Assembly: GCA_021432605.1 (NCBI GenBank)
Contig: MU271143.1
Span: 3,605,277 to 3,669,276, forward strand
Length of the DNA stretch: 64,000 nucleotides
From: Coniochaeta sp. PMI_546
Lineage: Eukaryota > Ascomycota > Sordariomycetes > Coniochaetales > Coniochaetaceae
Direction: 5' to 3'
Below are positions 62,201-64,000 of this stretch, piece by piece (the stretch's first letter is position 1; every line of letters begins with the position of its first letter). The notes below the pieces were generated by a model, which was given only the letters and a program-made list of their open reading frames with translations, ran no database searches and was not told the DNA's origin. A program made the translations under genes and the position numbers.

Positions 62201-64000
62201 CTGGCGAGCACGTGTCGAAAGCAGCGCAAGCAAGTAAAGGTACGCGCTCAGGAAGTCTTGTGGCGCACAGGGCACCAGAAGGCCTGATTGGCGATTAATA
62301 TCAGATCGCCCTGAGGGTCATGCCTTGGTGGTCACCCTCCGGTTCTCGTGGTGATGGGAAGTTCATATCGAGAGTGTGGAGATTCTGGGGTTGGGATGGC
62401 GAGAGTAGGTGTTGAGCCGGCCGAGGCGTACGTAGTCACCTTGGCATATAAGCCCCAGACTGACAGGGGTCTGGATGGAAATCAAGCCACCACTGCCACT
62501 TCTCATCGGCTTGAGGCTCGTCGTCTCCCACCAGGTCTTCATATCTCGTTAAGGCTAGGCACGTTACATTCCCCTGCCTTATAGCCGATGACACGGACGA
62601 GTTTGGTGAGGCAAATTCTTGCCCTCAGAGCCATGGGATGATACTGGACTGTTCTTGATCGTACACCTAACTCATATGCACTTGGGCATAGGGTAACGGC
62701 GGAGTAGGTCTACAAGACAAAGCCAACACGTCGCGTTTATGTCGGATTGGAACCGCACTTGAACCGCACTGGAAACACGATGGGCACGATCTGGCCAGAC
62801 ACGATCAAGATTTACCTGATCCGGAAGACATCGGCCCTCAAGAATGCGTCTAGGCTCGCTTGGCCGTCTTTCCAGATGTCCTGCAGCTCTGGTTGGGTAT
62901 TGTGAATGTGTAGGAGGGCGATGGCAGCCGAACAGGCCTTGCGCTTGCAACATAAGACAGGGGCGGCCTTTGCTACTAGCGGCCGTCACCGTTCATCAGT
63001 CGAAATCGAGTCCAAGCTTGAAGCTGGGTACGCCCCGTTTGTGGGACCATACCGGAGAAGATCAACCTCCTACGACAGAGAAGGAATGTGGGGTAGATGT
63101 GTTCTTAGGCCGGCTGAGTTCGAGTGATACCTTGAGGTTGTTGGAGGGGTCGTGACTGGCCCTTGATGTTGTGTCGTCAGTTTTGTGCTGTTGGCAGCAC
63201 GGCATCCATGACTGAGGTGACTTGCGTAGCCGATGCTTGATGGTGGCACAGCCGGCATGCTAAAGATAAGTTTTGTACTTTGCCAGCGATAAATCCTATC
63301 AAGCCCTCCGTTATCGAGTCGCCTTTGAGATGCGTCCCGCTTTAAGGTTTTTGAATCAAAGATGCTGTGGCCAATTTCGCCCAGATCCTCAGCCCATCGA
63401 GCAAGCTTGTGTGAACCAGGACCCGGCATTGTGCAGGCCAGGCACCAGAAGATCAACGGATCTCGGGTACATCCTCCAAGGCAATGCGGCACAAACGGTG
63501 GAAAAGAACGCTAACGGCAAGTTGATTAACGTTTGTGGTCATGTGTGGAGAATGTGGAGCGTGGAGTCGAGCTGGAAGCGGGGATTTGAGTGCGGAGTGC
63601 TGTCCGGCGAGGAACGTTCAGAATGAGCTGGTGATATTTTCAGCTCTCAATTAACATCGACCACGATATCAGTTTGCTTGGTTGCCTCTCATCTATGTAC
63701 TCCATCTGCCATTATCTATCGACCTGGACACTAATCTATGGGTTTTGACCACCGAGCGACGTCTCTAATCTGGTCGACCATATATCAAGACTAAACGTGA
63801 TAGGTGATGACTGACTTTTTCCTCGTCTGCGTACCTGATTTCAGGAAACTTCTCCGCACCGCGCTCTGTGTCCTGTTCCTGGATGACCGTGACACAACCA
63901 CTGTGGTATGTTCTGCGGCTGTCATTGGCGAACCGCTGCGTTTAGGTTTTGGGGCTTGCGGAGTGGTTGTAGTCCCCTGTATTTGCACCGGCGTCGATCA
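59224..64000. other. Long right-hand stretch without a supported gene
   Basis: 4.8 kb of normal composition with no RIP bias. It contains a pyrimidine/purine-skewed zone at about 59,690-59,790 and a run of T near 59,871. Open frames are all short, overlap on both strands and show no recognisable domain, signal peptide or splice pattern. No tRNA, LTR ends or tandem arrays were found by eye. It may be the long upstream region of a gene beyond the window, or hold non-coding transcripts. Confidence 0.55.

Noticed and set aside
59224-64000. tRNA genes or small structured RNAs in the right-hand gene-free stretch
   Set aside because: No B-box-like GGTTCGA motif with a matching acceptor stem could be found by eye; a covariance-model search would settle it.

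Overview
The window comes from a filamentous ascomycete (Pezizomycotina). Its genes are dense and carry short introns of 47 to 159 bases with GT...AG ends and CTAAC or TACTAAC-like branch sites. The encoded proteins are fungal types: NAD-isocitrate dehydrogenase subunit 2, exocyst Sec5, a fungal zinc-finger regulator, a secreted GH92 mannosidase, Golgi Anp1, a Gea/GBF1-type ARF exchange factor and the NEDD8-activating subunit Ula1. The left 29 kb carries the mark of repeat-induced point mutation (RIP): CA and TG dinucleotides are nearly absent, TA is in large excess, and CG is retained. I cannot fix the class.

Positions 1 to about 29,400 are a nest of dead Ty3/Gypsy LTR retrotransposons, all heavily broken. 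An outer chromodomain Gypsy element (6040-26892, 430-base LTRs) holds two complete copies of a second Gypsy family. One is at 8380-15138 with target duplication ATAAC, the other at 17876-24638 with target duplication GTAAC; their LTRs are 390 and 392 bases. To the left are a minus-strand member cut by the window edge (1-4782), a gag-like scrap (4783-5382) and a 3' end of another minus-strand member (5383-6039). To the right is the integrase end of a third Gypsy family plus an unidentified charged segment (26893 to about 29,230).

From about 29,400 the composition changes abruptly to ordinary, mutation-free DNA. The first 5 kb hold only one convincing gene, a small two-exon minus-strand gene at 30859-31163 with its own TATA box.

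The gene-rich part follows. IDH2 (minus) and SEC5 (plus) diverge from a shared 708-base promoter that contains a CCAAT box. Then come a BED-like plus Zn2Cys6-like regulator (minus), GH92 alpha-mannosidase (plus), anp1 (plus), a gea/GBF1-type ARF-GEF (plus), a possible small gene (plus) and ula1 (plus). SEC5, Anp1 and Gea all act in the secretory pathway (exocytosis, Golgi mannan synthesis, Golgi vesicle budding), and GH92 is a secreted mannan-cleaving enzyme. They are separate transcription units, so the grouping may be chance. The last 4.8 kb (59,224-64,000) hold no gene I can support.

The points most worth a second look are the small gene at 30859-31163, a corrected first exon for anp1, an isoleucine in the Gea Sec7 domain at the position where methionine marks brefeldin A sensitivity, swapped central blocks among otherwise similar LTRs, an antisense reading shared by both Gypsy families, and the lack of matching target duplications around the outer element.
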